DNA from: Verrucomicrobiaceae bacterium
GTDB taxonomy: Bacteria > Verrucomicrobiota > Verrucomicrobiia > Chthoniobacterales > JAATET01
Assembly (NCBI GenBank): GCA_027488755.1
Contig: JAIYAZ010000129.1
Span: 1-56,653 of the forward strand
Length of the DNA: 56,653 nucleotides
Reading direction: 5' to 3'
The notes under the pieces were generated by a model. The model had not been told where the DNA came from. It saw only the letters and a list, made by a program, of their open reading frames with translations, and did not search any database. The translations under genes and the position numbers were made by a program. Each line of letters starts with the position of its first letter. The first letter of the stretch is position 1. Of the stretch, positions 1-12,600 are shown one piece after another.

Positions 1-3000
1 CGAGGCGACCTGGTAGCGCGCCGAGGTCGGGGCGATGGTGAAGGTGCCGCCCTCGACGCGGACGTTGGTGGCGTCGGTCGAGCCGGTGAGCGCGCTGTAG
101 GTGACGTTGCCGTTTTTGATCACGAGGGTGAAGCCGGCGGTGTTGCTGGCGAACGCGAGGCGGGCGGTGGGTTCGGCGTCGATCGTGAGGCGGGCCCCGG
201 CGGCCCCGGTGAGCGCGGTGAAGGTGGCGTTCGTGCCGGCGGGTAGGTTGGCGGCGGTGAGGGTGACGTCGCCGGTGGGCTGGTTGACGCGGAAGGTGCC
301 GCCGGTGGCGGTGAAGGGGCCGGGAATGGGCGCGGCGGGGGCGGTGCCGTTGTAGGTGAGGGTGCCGTTGCCGGAGAGGGTCAGCGAGGCGGCGGGCGCG
401 GCGGCGGTGACGGGAGCGGCAAGGGTGACGGTGCGGCTGGCGGCGACGTTCCAGGTCTGGTTGGCCGCGAGGGCGACGGGGGCGTTGAGCGCGAGATTTT
501 GGGTGGCGGCGGAGAGGTCGAGGCCGCCCGCGCCGAGGGTGAGGTTGCCGGTGCCGGGGGTGATCGTGATGGCGGTGGAGGGCGCGGTGAGGCGGAGCGT
601 GCCGGTGGTCAGGCCGCCGCCGACGGAGACGCTGCCGCTGGAGTAGGTGCCGTTCCACGCGACGGTGTCGGCGAGGGTCGGGGTTCCGGCGGGCGACCAG
701 CTGGCGGGCTGGTCGAGGGCGGTGACGTTGTTGGCCTTGGTGAACGTGCCGGCGAGCGGGACGCCGGAGACCGCGGCGGTGGCGGTGGATTCGACCGCGC
801 CTTCGGCCGAGCCGACGGTGTAGTAGTAGGTGACGCCGGTGGGGAGGCCGGCGTCCACGTAGGCGGTGCCCGGGACGTTGGCGGCGAGGACGGTGAAGGG
901 GCCGTCGGGCGCGGTGGCGCGGCGGATCGTGTAGCTGGAGACGCCGGCGGCGGCGGTCCACGCGAGGGAGTTCGTCGTGAAGCCGGGGGTGACGGTGAGG
1001 TTGCCCGGCGGGGGGATAACCGGCGGGGTGAGCGTGAGTTCGGCGGAGTTGCTCGACTCGAGCGCGGCGCCGACGGCGCTGACGACGTAGTGGTAGGCGT
1101 TGCCGGGCGTGAGGCCGGTGTCGGTGAAGGCGGCGGCGGTGAGGTTGCCGGCGACGTGGGTGTAGGGTCCGCCGGAAACCGCGGCGCGTTTGACGCGGTA
1201 GGTGGAGGCCTGGGGCACAGGGGTCCAGGTGAGGTTCGCGGTGGTGAAGGTTACGTTGCCGGCGAGGCCGGTGGGCGCGGGCGGCGCGACGTCGGGCACG
1301 GTGGCGGTGACGGTGCCGAAGGCGGAGAGGCCGCCGGTGCCAACGGCGGAGACGCGGTAGTCGTAGCTGGCACCGGCGGCGAGGCCGGTGTCGAGGTAGC
1401 TGGTGGCGTTGGCGGAAAGGGAGCCGGAGACGAGGGCCCATTGGTCGCGGCCGGACGGGCTGCGTTCGACGCGGTAGGCGGTTTCGTTGGTGGCGTTGTC
1501 GGTCCAGGCGACGCGCACCTGGTAGGCGGCGGGATAGGTGACGGCGGCCCCGCCGGGGGTGGCGGGCACGGCGACGTTGCGCGCGGCGAATCCGGTGCGG
1601 GACCACGTGCCGGTGCCGCCGTCGCTGCCGGTCGCGGAAATGCGGTAATAGAACGCGACGTTTTCGGCAACGGTGTCCGAGTAGGTGGAGGCGGTGTTGG
1701 CGAGGGTGGTGAGGCTGGTGAAGGGGCCGTCGGGCGCGGTGGATTTTTCGAGCACGTAACCCATGGCGCCGGGCACGCGGACCCAGGTGAGGGTGCGGGT
1801 GGTGTTTGCCGGGGCGGTGACGGCGAGGTCGGGCGCGGCCTGCGGGCCGGCGGAGGCGACGACGCGGATTTCATCGACGACGGCGTTGCCGCAGGGCTGG
1901 CCGGGGGTGAGGGCGTCGTTGGTGAGGGCGAGGCGCCAGGGGCCGGTGGGCAGGGCGTTGATGAGGGGGGCGTCGATGTCGCTCCAGAGACCCTGGATGA
2001 CCATGGGGATGTTTTCGGCGTAGGGGGTGGAGCTGTCGCTGGATTGCAGGGTGACGCCGGTGGTGGTGGTGGCGTTGGCGGCGAAGCGGTTGAGGGTGAG
2101 CTGGAAGCCGAGGGAGTTGAGGACGATGCGGACGTCCTCGCCGCGGAAGGACTTGGTTTTTCCGGCGTAGTCGGGGGCGGCGGTGTCGCCGTAGAAGGTT
2201 TTGTCGTTGGCCGCGAGGCTCATCGGGTGGGTGCCGGGGTGCTCCCAGGTGGCGAGGGTTTTGCGGGTGCCGGTGGCGGAAACGAGTTCGGCGCGGTAGG
2301 TTGCGCCGTAGCACCAGTAAACGTGGAGGCCGGGCTGGTCGGCGGGCAGGCCGGAGGCGGTGGCGGGGACGACGTGCAGGCCGATCTGCTGGTTTTGGTT
2401 GGCGGTGGTGGCGGTTTCGCCGCGGAGGCGGGCGTCGACGAGAATGCCGGTGGGACTTTGCCAGGCGAAGCCGTCGTTCGAGCGGGCGGCGGCGGCGGTG
2501 CCGGTGAGTTTGAGGACGCCGTGGGTGACGGAATTGGAGGCGTAGGTGGTCTCGGCGACGTTGCCGGAGAGGGTGGTGAAGCCGGTGCCGGCGACGATTT
2601 TGCCCGCCTGGAGGTTGGCGCCGAGTTTGGCGTCCTCGAAGCGGTCCCAGATGACGTCGACGAGGGGGTGGTAGAGGAAGTTGAGGGCGTCGGTGAAGCT
2701 GGCGCCGATCTCGTCGGAGTGGCCGCCGGGTCGCATGACGAGGCGGGCGGTGTTGCCGTGGTTGAGGTGGCCCCAGCGGTAGATGGCCATGTTTTCGGCG
2801 CGGCGGAAATCGCCGAACTGGGTCATAAGCGCGGTGCGGAAATAGGTCGGCAGGACGACCGAGGAGCCGAGGCCGAACTCGTAGTCGGCGTCGGCGTTGG
2901 TGGCGTTGGTGCCGGCGCATTCCCAGCCCGGGATGGTGCCGGGGATGCTGGAGCCGACGCGGCCGACGAAGCCGCGGAAGAAGTCGGTGCGGAGGTAGGC

Positions 3001-3519
3001 GAGGTCGCAGGCGGTGCGGCCGCCGCCGGAGAGGCCGGAGGCGTAGATGCGGGCGGGGTCGATGGGATAGAGCTCGACCATGCGGAAGGCGCCCATGATG
3101 GCGACGCCGCGGCGGGTGTTGACGGCGATGTCGTTGTTGATGTTGTTGCCGCCGATCCAGATGACGTCGTGGGCGTCGAGCGCGGCGGTGTAGCTGGCCG
3201 GGAGGGGGCCGCTGCCGGCGTCGATGTAGGTGATGAGGCCGTATTTTTTGGTGGCGTCGTTGGGGTCAAACCCGGCCGGCAGACGCACGGAGTAGATCCG
3301 GGTGGCGAGGTCGGAATTTGTGTAGCTGATGTCGGCGGAGCCGGTGGTCCGGTCGAAGGCGGCGAGGTTTTGGATCGAGCCGAGGGTGAGATTCGCCGTG
3401 ACGCCCGGCGTGAGGTTGAGAGGGTTGGCCGCCCAGGCGGAGCTCCCGGCAAAAACCAGCGCCACCGCGAGCAGGGCCCGCGACGCGAACGCGCCGGATA
3501 TGGGAGGAAAAGGGGGCAT
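1..3519 (-). CDS. Secreted esterase with FN3 and beta-strand repeats (3' end cut by window)
   Basis: The reading frame is open from ATG at 3519 to base 1, giving 1173 codons without a stop; the C-terminus lies outside. Residues 1-31 look like a signal peptide ending AWA before a second Ala. Residues about 32-290 form an alpha/beta-hydrolase resembling PHB depolymerase-type esterases, with the nucleophile elbow GLSGGG near residue 162 and a candidate catalytic His in the GGHSDE stretch. Residues about 300-555 resemble a carbohydrate-binding or jelly-roll module. Four fibronectin III domains follow (about 563-913), then autotransporter-associated beta-strand repeats from about 925 to the cut. 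It probably removes acetyl or feruloyl groups from a polysaccharide outside the cell; the substrate is a guess. It lies downstream of the 5203-residue protein in the same direction, 172 bp away, with its own promoter region carrying an operator-like palindrome. Confidence 0.8.
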   Translation of the reverse strand, partial: MPPFPPISGAFASRALLAVALVFAGSSAWAANPLNLTPGVTANLTLGSIQNLAAFDRTTGSADISYTNSDLATRIYSVRLPAGFDPNDATKKYGLITYIDAGSGPLPASYTAALDAHDVIWIGGNNINNDIAVNTRRGVAIMGAFRMVELYPIDPARIYASGLSGGGRTACDLAYLRTDFFRGFVGRVGSSIPGTIPGWECAGTNATNADADYEFGLGSSVVLPTYFRTALMTQFGDFRRAENMAIYRWGHLNHGNTARLVMRPGGHSDEIGASFTDALNFLYHPLVDVIWDRFEDAKLGANLQAGKIVAGTGFTTLSGNVAETTYASNSVTHGVLKLTGTAAAARSNDGFAWQSPTGILVDARLRGETATTANQNQQIGLHVVPATASGLPADQPGLHVYWCYGATYRAELVSATGTRKTLATWEHPGTHPMSLAANDKTFYGDTAAPDYAGKTKSFRGEDVRIVLNSLGFQLTLNRFAANATTTTGVTLQSSDSSTPYAENIPMVIQGLWSDIDAPLINALPTGPWRLALTNDALTPGQPCGNAVVDEIRVVASAGPQAAPDLAVTAPANTTRTLTWVRVPGAMGYVLEKSTAPDGPFTSLTTLANTASTYSDTVAENVAFYYRISATGSDGGTGTWSRTGFAARNVAVPATPGGAAVTYPAAYQVRVAWTDNATNETAYRVERSPSGRDQWALVSGSLSANATSYLDTGLAAGASYDYRVSAVGTGGLSAFGTVTATVPDVAPPAPTGLAGNVTFTTANLTWTPVPQASTYRVKRAAVSGGPYTHVAGNLTAAAFTDTGLTPGNAYHYVVSAVGAALESSNSAELTLTPPVIPPPGNLTVTPGFTTNSLAWTAAAGVSSYTIRRATAPDGPFTVLAANVPGTAYVDAGLPTGVTYYYTVGSAEGAVESTATAAVSGVPLAGTFTKANNVTALDQPASWSPAGTPTLADTVAWNGTYSSGSVSVGGGLTTGTLRLTAPSTAITITPGTGNLTLGAGGLDLSAATQNLALNAPVALAANQTWNVAASRTVTLAAPVTAAAPAASLTLSGNGTLTYNGTAPAAPIPGPFTATGGTFRVNQPTGDVTLTAANLPAGTNATFTALTGAAGARLTIDAEPTARLAFASNTAGFTLVIKNGNVTYSALTGSTDATNVRVEGGTFTIAPTSARYQVAS

Positions 3520-3573
3520 CGTCAGGGAGGAACGACAGAGGCTCGGCAACCTAACCGAGCTAACAAAGGTTGC

Positions 3574-3607
3574 CCACAGTTTTTGTGGCAAATTTCTCTG
3601 AAATTTC
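3574..3607 (-). promoter_or_regulatory. Operator-like palindrome plus AAATTTC box
   Basis: A 15-bp inverted repeat, CCACA-GTTTT-TGTGG on the plus strand (3574-3588), is followed after 12 bp by AAATTTC (3601-3607). The same arrangement, with the same 12-bp spacing, occurs at 33002-33035 ahead of the polysaccharide operon. It lies 55-88 bp upstream of the esterase start in the 172-bp gap, so it is well placed for a regulator. The protein that binds it is unknown; the nearby LacI-type repressor is one candidate. Confidence 0.5.
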
Positions 3608-3677
3608 CGGCAGTAAGCGGGAAAATCAGGGGAGTCGGCCGATCGGGCGCGGGATGCGCCGAGGGGCCCGGCGGGGG

Positions 3678-3692
3678 GCCCCGGCGCGGGGC
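3678..3692 (-). terminator. GC-rich hairpin at the stop codon of the giant protein
   Basis: GCCCC-GCGCC-GGGGC can fold immediately after the stop codon of the 5203-residue gene, and more C/G-rich sequence follows. There is no T-run, so it is at best a weak or Rho-assisted terminator. Confidence 0.25.
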
Positions 3693-6600
3693 TAGGGCGA
3701 CGTCACGCGGAGACGGAGGTAGCGGCTCGGCTGGGTGGTGATGTCCACCGTGTCGGTGACGGTGACGTTGCCGGGTTGGTTGGCGACGCCGGTGGAGGAC
3801 CAGATGGGCGACCAGTTGCCGGTGGCAAGGCTGTTGGTGGCCTCGACGATGTAGGTGATGGCGGGGTCGGCCCGGCGGGGGAAGGTGATGCGGAGGTGGT
3901 TGTTCGCCACGCTCTGCACGACGGGGTTGGTGCCGTTGGCGGAGGTGGGAATGGTGCCGATCGCATACTCGAAGAGGTTGGGGAGGCCGTCGCCGTCGGG
4001 GTCGGCGTCGTCCGCGGCGTTGCCGGCGTTGATCGAGGTGCCGAAGTAGGTCTGGCGCCAGGCGGCGAGCGCGCCGGAGGGGCCGGCGGCGAGGACGACG
4101 CTCGGGTTCCCCTCGCCCACGGCGTTGGTGGCGGTGACGACGTAGAAGAACGTCGAGCCGGCGGTGAGTCCGGTATCCGCGTAACTCGTGCCGAGCCAGC
4201 CGCCGGCGAGGAGGGCGTAGAGGCCGTCGGCGGCGGTAGCGCGCTTGACGTGGTAGCCGGTGGCGGTGGGCACGGGGTTCCAGGCGAGCGAAACGAGGCC
4301 GGTGCCGGGGGTGGCGGTGAAGCCGGAGGGCGGGGCGGGGTAGGTTTCGAAGGTGACCTGATCGATCACGGCGGTGGCCGTGGTGCCGGGGGTGCCGGCG
4401 GCGAGGACGAGGCCCGCGTAGCCGCCGGGGCCTGCGAAGGCACCGGGGACCGAGGAGCCGAGCGGGGTCCAGTTGAGGCCGTCGGCCGAGCGGAAGGCGG
4501 TGAAGACGCCGGCGCTGCGGACGAGGCGGATCCAGGTCGGGGCGGCGGCGGGGGTGGTGGTGACGGTGAGGTTGCCGCCGGGCGTGGTTTTGGTTTGGAA
4601 GGAGGCATTCCCCTCGGCGGAGAGGCCGATGAAGGCGTGGCGCGCGCCGGCGGTGAGGTTCTCGCGGACCATGAGGCCGACCTTCGCCTGCGGATCGGCG
4701 GCGGTGAGGCTGGCGATGCGGGCGGTGAGCACGCCGTCGCCGGTCCAGGGCTGGCAGACGTAGGTGAAGGCGTCGTTGGCGCCGCTGGCGAGGTCGCCGT
4801 TGCCGTCCGTGAGGCGGAACTGGCCCGTGGCGCGGAAGCAGCCGGCGGTGCCGGGGATGCCGCCGGAGACGTTGCCCACGGCCTGGAGGGACCAGGGCGG
4901 CGGGAGGTCGGGGGCGGTGACGGTGACGGTGAAGCTGCCGGTGGCGGAGTTGCCGGCGGCGTCGGACGCGGTGGCGTTCACGGTGGTGGTGCCGATCGGG
5001 AAGGTCGCGCCGGAGGCGGGCTGGGCGGTGACGGAACGCGCGCCGCCCACGAGGTCCGCGGCGGAGGCCGGGAACGAAACGACGGCGCCGGCGGGCGAGG
5101 TGGCGGCGACGGTGCGGTTGCCGGGCAGGGTGAGCGCGGGGGCGGTGGTGTCCACGACGTTCACGAAGAAGCTGCCGGAGGCGGATTTGCCGTAGGCGTC
5201 GGTGGCCTGGACGGTGACGGTGGTGTTGCCGAGGGCGAGGAGCGAGCCGCCGGGGGGATTCACGGCCGGGGTGAGCGCGACGCCGAAGTAGTCGGCGGCG
5301 GTGGGCGCGTAGGGGACAACGGCGCCGCCGGGTCCGGTGGCTTCGACGGTGCGGGAGGTCGGCAGGCCGAGGGTGGGCGCCGGGATGGTTTGCGTGGTCG
5401 CGTTGGCCGAGGTGCTGCCGAAGTTGCTTTGGCCACCGTTGGTGGTGGCGACGACGTAGTAATAGAACGTCTGGTTTTCTGTGTAACTGAGGTCGGTGTA
5501 GCTGGTGCCGGTGAGTCCGCCGGCGAGGAGCGTGAACGGACCGCCCGGCGAGCTGGCGCGGTAGACGGAGTAGCCGGTCGCGCCGGCGACGGACGACCAG
5601 GAGACGCCGACCTGACCGGCGCCGGGCGTGACGGTGACGCCGGCGGGGGCGGCGGGCGGGAGCGTGATCGCGACCGGCGCGGAGGCGGCGCTTTCGGGGG
5701 TGACGGGGTTGTTGTTGAGCGCGGTCACGACGTAGTAGTAGGTCGTGCCGGCGGCGAGGCCGGTGTTCAGGAAGCTCGTCGCGGCGTTGTTCGCGCTGAC
5801 CGTGGTGTAGGGTCCGCCGCTGGTGGTGGCGCGCTTGAGGTTGTAGCGCGTAGTGCCGTTGGCGGCGGGGGCGGCGCCCCACGTGAGCTGAACGCTGGTG
5901 GGGCTGGTCACGCTGGCCTGAAGGCCCGCGGGGGTGCCGGGTGAGGCGAGCGGGACGGTGGGGAAGGCGAGCACTTCGGTGGAAACGGCGCTTTCGCCGG
6001 CGGTGTTCGCGGCGGTGACGACGTAGTAGCAGGCGACGCCGTTGGGGCGACCGGTGTCGTTGAAGGTCGTCGCGGTGATGTTGCCGGAGACGTTCGTGTA
6101 GGTTCCGCCGCTGGCCGACGCGCGGTAGACGCGGTAGTTGGTGGCGGTGTAGGCGGCGGTCCAGGCGAGGTTCACCTGGCCGGAGGCGACGCCCACGGTG
6201 GCGGCGAGGCCGCGGGGCACGGGCGGGATCGCGACGGTCGTGGACGGGCGGGCGCTGACCTGGGTGGAGTTGCCGCTTTCGCCGAGGCCGTTGCGGGCGC
6301 TGACGACGTAGTAATAGGTCGTGTTGTTGGTGAGGCCGGTGTTCGTGTAGCTCGTGGTGGTGACGTTCGCGCCGACGGTGGTGTAGCCGGAGCCGCTGGT
6401 GGTGCTGCGCTTGACGTTGTAGCCGGTCGCGCCGGGCACGAAGTTCCAGGTCACCTGCGCCTGGGCGTTGCCGGCGCGGGCGGCGACGCCGGTGGGCACG
6501 GCGGGAATGGCGGTGACGGCGGTGCTGGCGAGGGTTTTGGCGCTGAGCTGGTTGCTGTCGGGGCTTTCGCCGGAGGCGCTCACGGCGGTTACGACGTAGT

Positions 6601-9600
6601 AGTAGGTCGTCGCGTCGGCGAGGAGCGTGTCGGTGAAGGTGGTGCCGACGACGTTGCTGGCGACGGTCGTGTAGGGTCCGCCGCTGGTGGTGCTGCGCTG
6701 GACGTTGTAGCTCGTTGCGCCGCTGGAGGCGGTCCAGCTGAGGGTGTGCTGGCGCAGACCGGCGGTGGCCCAGAACGCGCGCGGGGGCTGGAGGGCGGCT
6801 CCGCTGATCGGATCGGTAAGGACGAGGGAGAGGGTGGTTTCGGAGCCCTTGCCGCGCACGTTCACGGCGGAGACGGCGAGGGTGTAGACGACGTTCGGCT
6901 GCAGGGCGCTGGAGGTCCAGGTCGTGGCGTTGAGGTTGAAGTCCTGCGAGACGGGCGCGGTGGAGCCGATGGCGTTGCTGTTGAAGGCGACGTTGTAGCC
7001 CCAGGCGCCGGCGACGGCATTCCACGTGAGGCCGACCTGGTTGCCGGTGACGGTGGGCGTGACGGCGGCGGGCGCGGCGAGCGCGGCGGTGACGGGGAGG
7101 ATGAGCGCGCTGCGTTCGGCGGAGTTCGGGCCTTCGCCGGCGGCGTTGAGCGCCGAGACGACAAAGTAGGCGGTGGCATTGCCGGAGAGATTCACCGCGG
7201 TGGTGGTGGTGACGTTGCCGAGGGTCTGGATGACACCGTAGGGGCCGCCGGCGGTGGCGGCGAGCTTGACCTGGTAGCCGGTGGCGGCGGCGGTGGCGTT
7301 CCAGCTGAGGGTGGCCTGGCCGTTGCCGGGGGTGACGGTGAGGCCGGCGGGGGCGGCGGGAGCGCTGCCGGTGGAGGTGCGCACGACGTTGATGCGGGTG
7401 CGGCCGTCGGCGTTCGACGCGAAGGTGACGGTGTCGGTGACGTTACCGCCGAGGGTGTTGGGCACGCTGACGGTGAGCGTGTCGCCGGCGGCGTTCCAGG
7501 ACGTGACGGGCAGGGCTTCGCCGGCCTTGTGCGGGTAGAGGAGGACCTTGAAGTTCGGCGCGACGACGCTGGCGCGGTCGATGCGGAGGCGCGTGACGTT
7601 GTTGGTGCGGGAGTCGTTCGGGCTGTTGGGCACGGGCGTTTTGTCGAGCCAGATGGGCGAGGCGGTGCCGTTGCCCTGGAGGACGCGGACGAGGCAGAGC
7701 GGCTGCTGGGAGGCGGTGCCGTTGCCGTCGGCGGCGTGATACATGAGGGCCTCGGTGTTGGTGGCCGAGAGCAGGGCCATGTCGTTGCCGTAGGGGTAGC
7801 CGTAGCCGGAGAGGTTGTTGTTGGTGGTGTTGACGACCCAGCTGTAGGTGCGGGCGGCGGCGTCCTTCTGGATGTCGTCCACGATGATCGTATAGGGCCG
7901 GCTGCCGGTGGCGGTGTCGCCGCGGACGAGGAGCGTGCTGCGGAAGGCGCGCTGGACGCCGTTGAAGAGCGTGGGCGTGGTGGCGTTGCCGTCGACCATG
8001 AGGGCGGCGTCAAAGTCGGCGTTGTTCGACGGATCCTGGATGGGCGTGGGCGGTTGCCAGCCGGGGTAGGTGAGCTTGCGTTTCGTCCAGCCGGAGTTGA
8101 ACGCGCGGGTGGGGGTGATGGTGTTGTAGTTGTAGGCGAAGGACGGATCGCCGGCGCCGAGGACGTAGAGGCCGTTGTCGCTCCAGTCGATGAAGCGGGC
8201 GGGCTGGATGGTTCCGCCGAGGTAGGCGCTGGGGGAGGAGCCCTTGCCGTCGATCATGACGGTGGAATGGACTTCGTTCGGCGCGACGCCGTAGCCGCCT
8301 TCGGCGACCCACGGGCGGCCGGCGCCGTAGAGGTTCCAGTTGCCGGCGTCGCCGTGGGAGTGGCCGCTGGGCATGGAGCGGCAGTCGAAGTCGAGGCGGA
8401 GGCCGTCGGTGGACCAGTCGCTGCGGGCGATGCCGATGCCGCGCTGGGGATCGAGGACGGAGAGGCTGATGCCCTTGGCGGAGGCGACGGATTGCCAGTT
8501 GGGGTTGCCGGGCAGCGGGGCGGTGCCGAACATGGCGCGGAGGAGCGGGCCGACGTTGGCGCCGGAATGACGGAGGGTGTTCCGGTAGACCCAGTCGGCG
8601 AGCGGGTCGTTCGGGTAGAGGTATTTCAGGATGAAGGGATGGAAGAGGAATTCATACCAGCCGCTGTCGGTGTCGAAGTGGCTGAGCTGAAGCGCGAGCG
8701 CGGCGGGGTCGCCGGTGGCGCCGGGTTCCATTTCGTAGAAGAGCGCGAGCAGGCAGTTGTAGAGGCGGCTGGTGTCGAAGAGATCCTCCTTGCCGCGGTA
8801 GGCGAGCGCGACCTGCGCGGCGACCATGAGGCCGCCCTGGCCGTAGTTGTAGCCCTCGATGCCCCAGCCTTTTTCGGAGAAGCCCCAGGATTTGAGGAAG
8901 ATCTGGAAGTTGTTCATGTTGGCGAGGTAGGCGGCGGCGTCGAGCCGGCTGGTCTCGCCCTCCATCACCATGTAGGCCCACAGGTATTGGTCGCCGTTCA
9001 TGCTGATGATCTGATTGTTATTGAGAATGTAGTCGGGCCAGCCGGCCTGCTTCATCGTCGCGCCGGTGGTGATGCTGAGCATGAGGGCGCGGGTGACGAC
9101 GCGCTGGTCCTCGGACATGGCGTTGAAGGCGACGTCGTAGCAGAAGGCGAGGCTGTTGCCGCACCAGCGGTAGGTGGGGCCGTCGCGGAGCTGGGAGCGG
9201 GCGGAGTTCGCGATGACGGTGGCGAGTTCGCGGAGTTTGGCGGTGTCCTGGTTGAGCCAGGCGACGTAGCAGGCGGTGCCGAGCATGCCCCAGTAGCCGG
9301 AGCCGGTGGTGCCGAGGATGGGGTAGCGCTGCTCGTCGTTGACGACGGCCATGATGTTGTAGGCGGTGTTGCCGGCCTTCATCTGGTTGTAGGCCTGGCC
9401 GTAGGGGTGGGAGGCGTTGTAGACGGTCGCGTTGAGGTTGCTGAGGACGGCCTGATAGCCGGAGGACGCGATCGGATCGGTCATGGCGCGGGCGTAGAAT
9501 TCCGGCCGCTGTTCGTCGGTGAAGAAAAGCTTGGGATGGACGAAGGGGCCGGGCTGGAGCGGGAGGACGCGTTTGCCGGTGGGCGGGGTGAAGCCGGGGG

Positions 9601-12600
9601 AGCGTTCGAGGGCGTTGATCCAGGTGGTGCGGGTGCTGGTGAGGTTGCCGGCGGTGGCGGCGAGTTGGAGCTGGTAGAGGCCGGGGGCGGAGAAGGTGGC
9701 GGTGGTGTTGGCGGACGCGGCGTTGGTGAACGAGGCGTTGCCGGGGCCCTTGAGTTGGGACCACTGGTAGGTCACGGGGTTGCCGGCGAGGGCGGGGGTG
9801 GCGGCGGCGTTGAGGGTGGCGGTCGCGTTGGCCGACCAGAGGATCATGGGCGTGGCGGCGAACGTGCTCGTGATGGTCGGCGGCAGGTTCGCGGCGACGG
9901 TGACGGAGACGGTGGTGGAGTTGCTGAGCTGGCCGTCGCCGGCGGTGAGCTGGAAGACGTAGGTGCCGGGGGTGGCGGGCAGGGTGACGGTGGTGTTTGC
10001 CGAGTTCGCGGCGGAGAAGCCGGCGGAGCCGGGGCCGCTGAGTTGGGTCCACGAGTAGGTGACGTTGCCGCCGGTGATGCGGTCATCCTCGGCGGCGCCG
10101 CTGAGATCGACGGAGCCGGCGGTGGTGAGGACGGAGGCGGAGGGCGCGCCCTTGATGCTGGCGTAGACGGTGGGCGCGGCGTTTTGCACGACGTTCACCT
10201 TGAGGCGGGCGGAGTTCGAAAGGCTGCCGTCGCTGGCGGTGAGGGCGAGCACGTAGCTGCCGGGGGCGGAGAACGTGGCGACGGGGTTGAGGGTGGCGGG
10301 GTTGGAGAAGGTGACGGTGCCGGGGCCGCTGACCTTGCTCCAGGTGACGGTGAGATTGCCGGAGGGCAGACCGTCGTCGGCGGCGCTGCCCTTGAGGGTG
10401 GCGTTCACGGAGCTTGCGCCGACGGGGAAGAGCACCTGCGGATTATCGATCATGGGCAGGACGCGCGGGGCGTAGTTGGCGATGCCCTCGGTCTTGTAGA
10501 GCTGGGCGACTTCGGCGGGGGTGAGCACGGCGTTGAAGACGGCGAGCTGGTCGAGCTTGGTGTTGCCGGCGTTGCCGGAGAGCGAGGAGCCGCCGGTGGT
10601 GGAGGCGCCGATGGAGAGGGCGCCGGTGGGCGAATGGAAGGAGCCGGTGAACGGCAGGTCGGTGACGGGCAGCCACGGGTAGGCGGGGGTGAGCTGGGCG
10701 CCGTCGACGTAGAACTTGATGTTCCCGGAGCTCGAGCCGTAGTCGAACGTGACGACGAAGTGGTGCCAGGTGCCGTCCATGAAGGTGAAGTTGCCGCCGG
10801 CGTAGGTGGGGGAGCCGTAGGGTTTGCTGGGCAGGGCGACCATGTGGTTCACGAGGGCGCCGCTGCTGCCGAGGATGACCTCGATGTCGTCGGCGTGGGC
10901 GCCGACCGTCTGGCTGGTGACGATGCTGATCGTGTTGCCGAGCTGGGCGATGACCTGGTTGGCGGCCTTGAAGGTACTGTTGACCCAGAACGAGATCGTG
11001 AGGCCGGTGCCCTTGGAGAGGTCGCCGATGGATTGGAGGGTGGGATTTGCGTTGGCGCGGAGGTAACCGTTGGCGCCGGTGAAGTCCCAGGCGGAGCCCG
11101 CGTAGGCGGTGGCGCCGGCGATGGAGGCGGGGGCGACGCCGCCGAAGATCTGGCCGTTCACGCGGCCGGTGGCGTCGGTGATGTTTGCGCCGAGGCTCGG
11201 CGTTTGGTCCATGGTGAAGCGGAAGGCGAGCGGATCGGTCCACGTGAGGTTCGTGGAGAGCGGGGCCTTGTCGCTGGTGACACTGCCCGCGGAGTTGGAG
11301 ACGACGACCTGGTATTGGCCGGTGCTTTGGGGCTGGCCGGTGACGGTGAGCGTGGGGTTGGTGGCGCCGACGATGTCAACGCCGTTGAGCTGCCACTGGT
11401 AGCTGAGTCCGGTGCCGGTGGCGTTGACGGAGAGGGTGGTGGTGCCGTTTTGGTCGACGCTGGAGGCGACGGGCTGGGTGGTGATGGCGGGCGGGGCGGA
11501 GGGCGGGACGATGAGAGTGTAGCCACCGAGAACGAGGGCGGTGCCGGTGTTCGTGACGAGCATTTTGCCTTGGCCGTCGGTGGTGTTCACGTAACCGCCG
11601 GACTGGTTGCTGAAGTTGCCGCTGATGTTGCCGGCGGTGAGGATGGTGTAGGTGCTCGCGGGGCCGGGCGTGTAGCCGGGCGGCAGGGCGATGGTGAGAT
11701 TTCCGGCGAGGGTGACGTTGCCGGTGACGGCGACGACGTCGTAGGAGCCGTTTTGGAAGGAGGTCGCGGGGACGCTGCCGGCGAGGTCGACGGCGAGCGT
11801 GGCGTTCGCCCCGAGCACGTAGCCGCCGGTGATGCCGGTGCGGCCGGCGAAGCCGATGTCGCCGGGGGCAAGCGTGCCGCCGCTTTGCACGAGGGTGCCG
11901 TTGGCGGAGAGGGGCTGGTCGCGGAGGTTGGTGGCGGTGACGTTGGCGGTGACGAGGGTGCCGCCGGTGAAGGCGAAGACCTGCTTCGCGCCGGACTGCA
12001 TGCCGGTGATGTTGCCGGGGACGACGAGGCGGCCGCCGGCGAGCGTGAAGGTCGCGGTGCCGTTGCCGGCGGCATCCGCGCCGAGCTGGAGGGCGCCGGT
12101 GCCGTTGTTGGTGAGGGTGAAGGCGCCGCCCGCAAGGAGGTAGGACGGGTTCTTCGTGGCGGAGGTGTCGGTGCCGCCGAGGTTGAGCGTGGTGGCCCGC
12201 ACGGAGCCGCCGGTTTGGTTGGCGGTGACGTTCTGCGCGCCGCTCTGGGAGGCGCTGCCGGAGCCGCCGAGGCGCAGGCCGAACTGGGCGCTGCGGGTGA
12301 GGTCGACGCTGCCGCCGGTGACGGTGAGGGTTTGGTTGGCGGTGGCGAGCTGGAAGCGGTCGGTCGCGTTGGACGTGAAGCTGCCGCCCTCGATGCGGAA
12401 GTTGCTGCTGCCGCCGTTGGTCGTGAAGAGGACGCTGCCCTCGCGGACGACGAGGTTGAGGCCGGTGAGGCTGCTGCCGAAGGTGAGGTTCGCCCCGACG
12501 GCGCCCTGGACGATGAACGAGGCGCCGGCCGTGCCGGTGACGGTGGTGATCGTGTTGGTGGAGCCGGCGGGGAGGTTGGTGGCGTTGAGGGTGAAGCTGC

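Noticed and set aside
499-3741. Long plus-strand frame opposite the esterase gene (similar ones at 21397-25977 and 26012-31651)
   Set aside because: Same low-complexity antisense composition; the minus-strand products match known families.
3692-4070. C-terminal autotransporter barrel or PEP-CTERM signal in the giant protein
   Set aside because: The last 120 residues show a Ca-binding-type stretch and a short beta domain, with no barrel-length region and no PEP plus hydrophobic plus basic tail.
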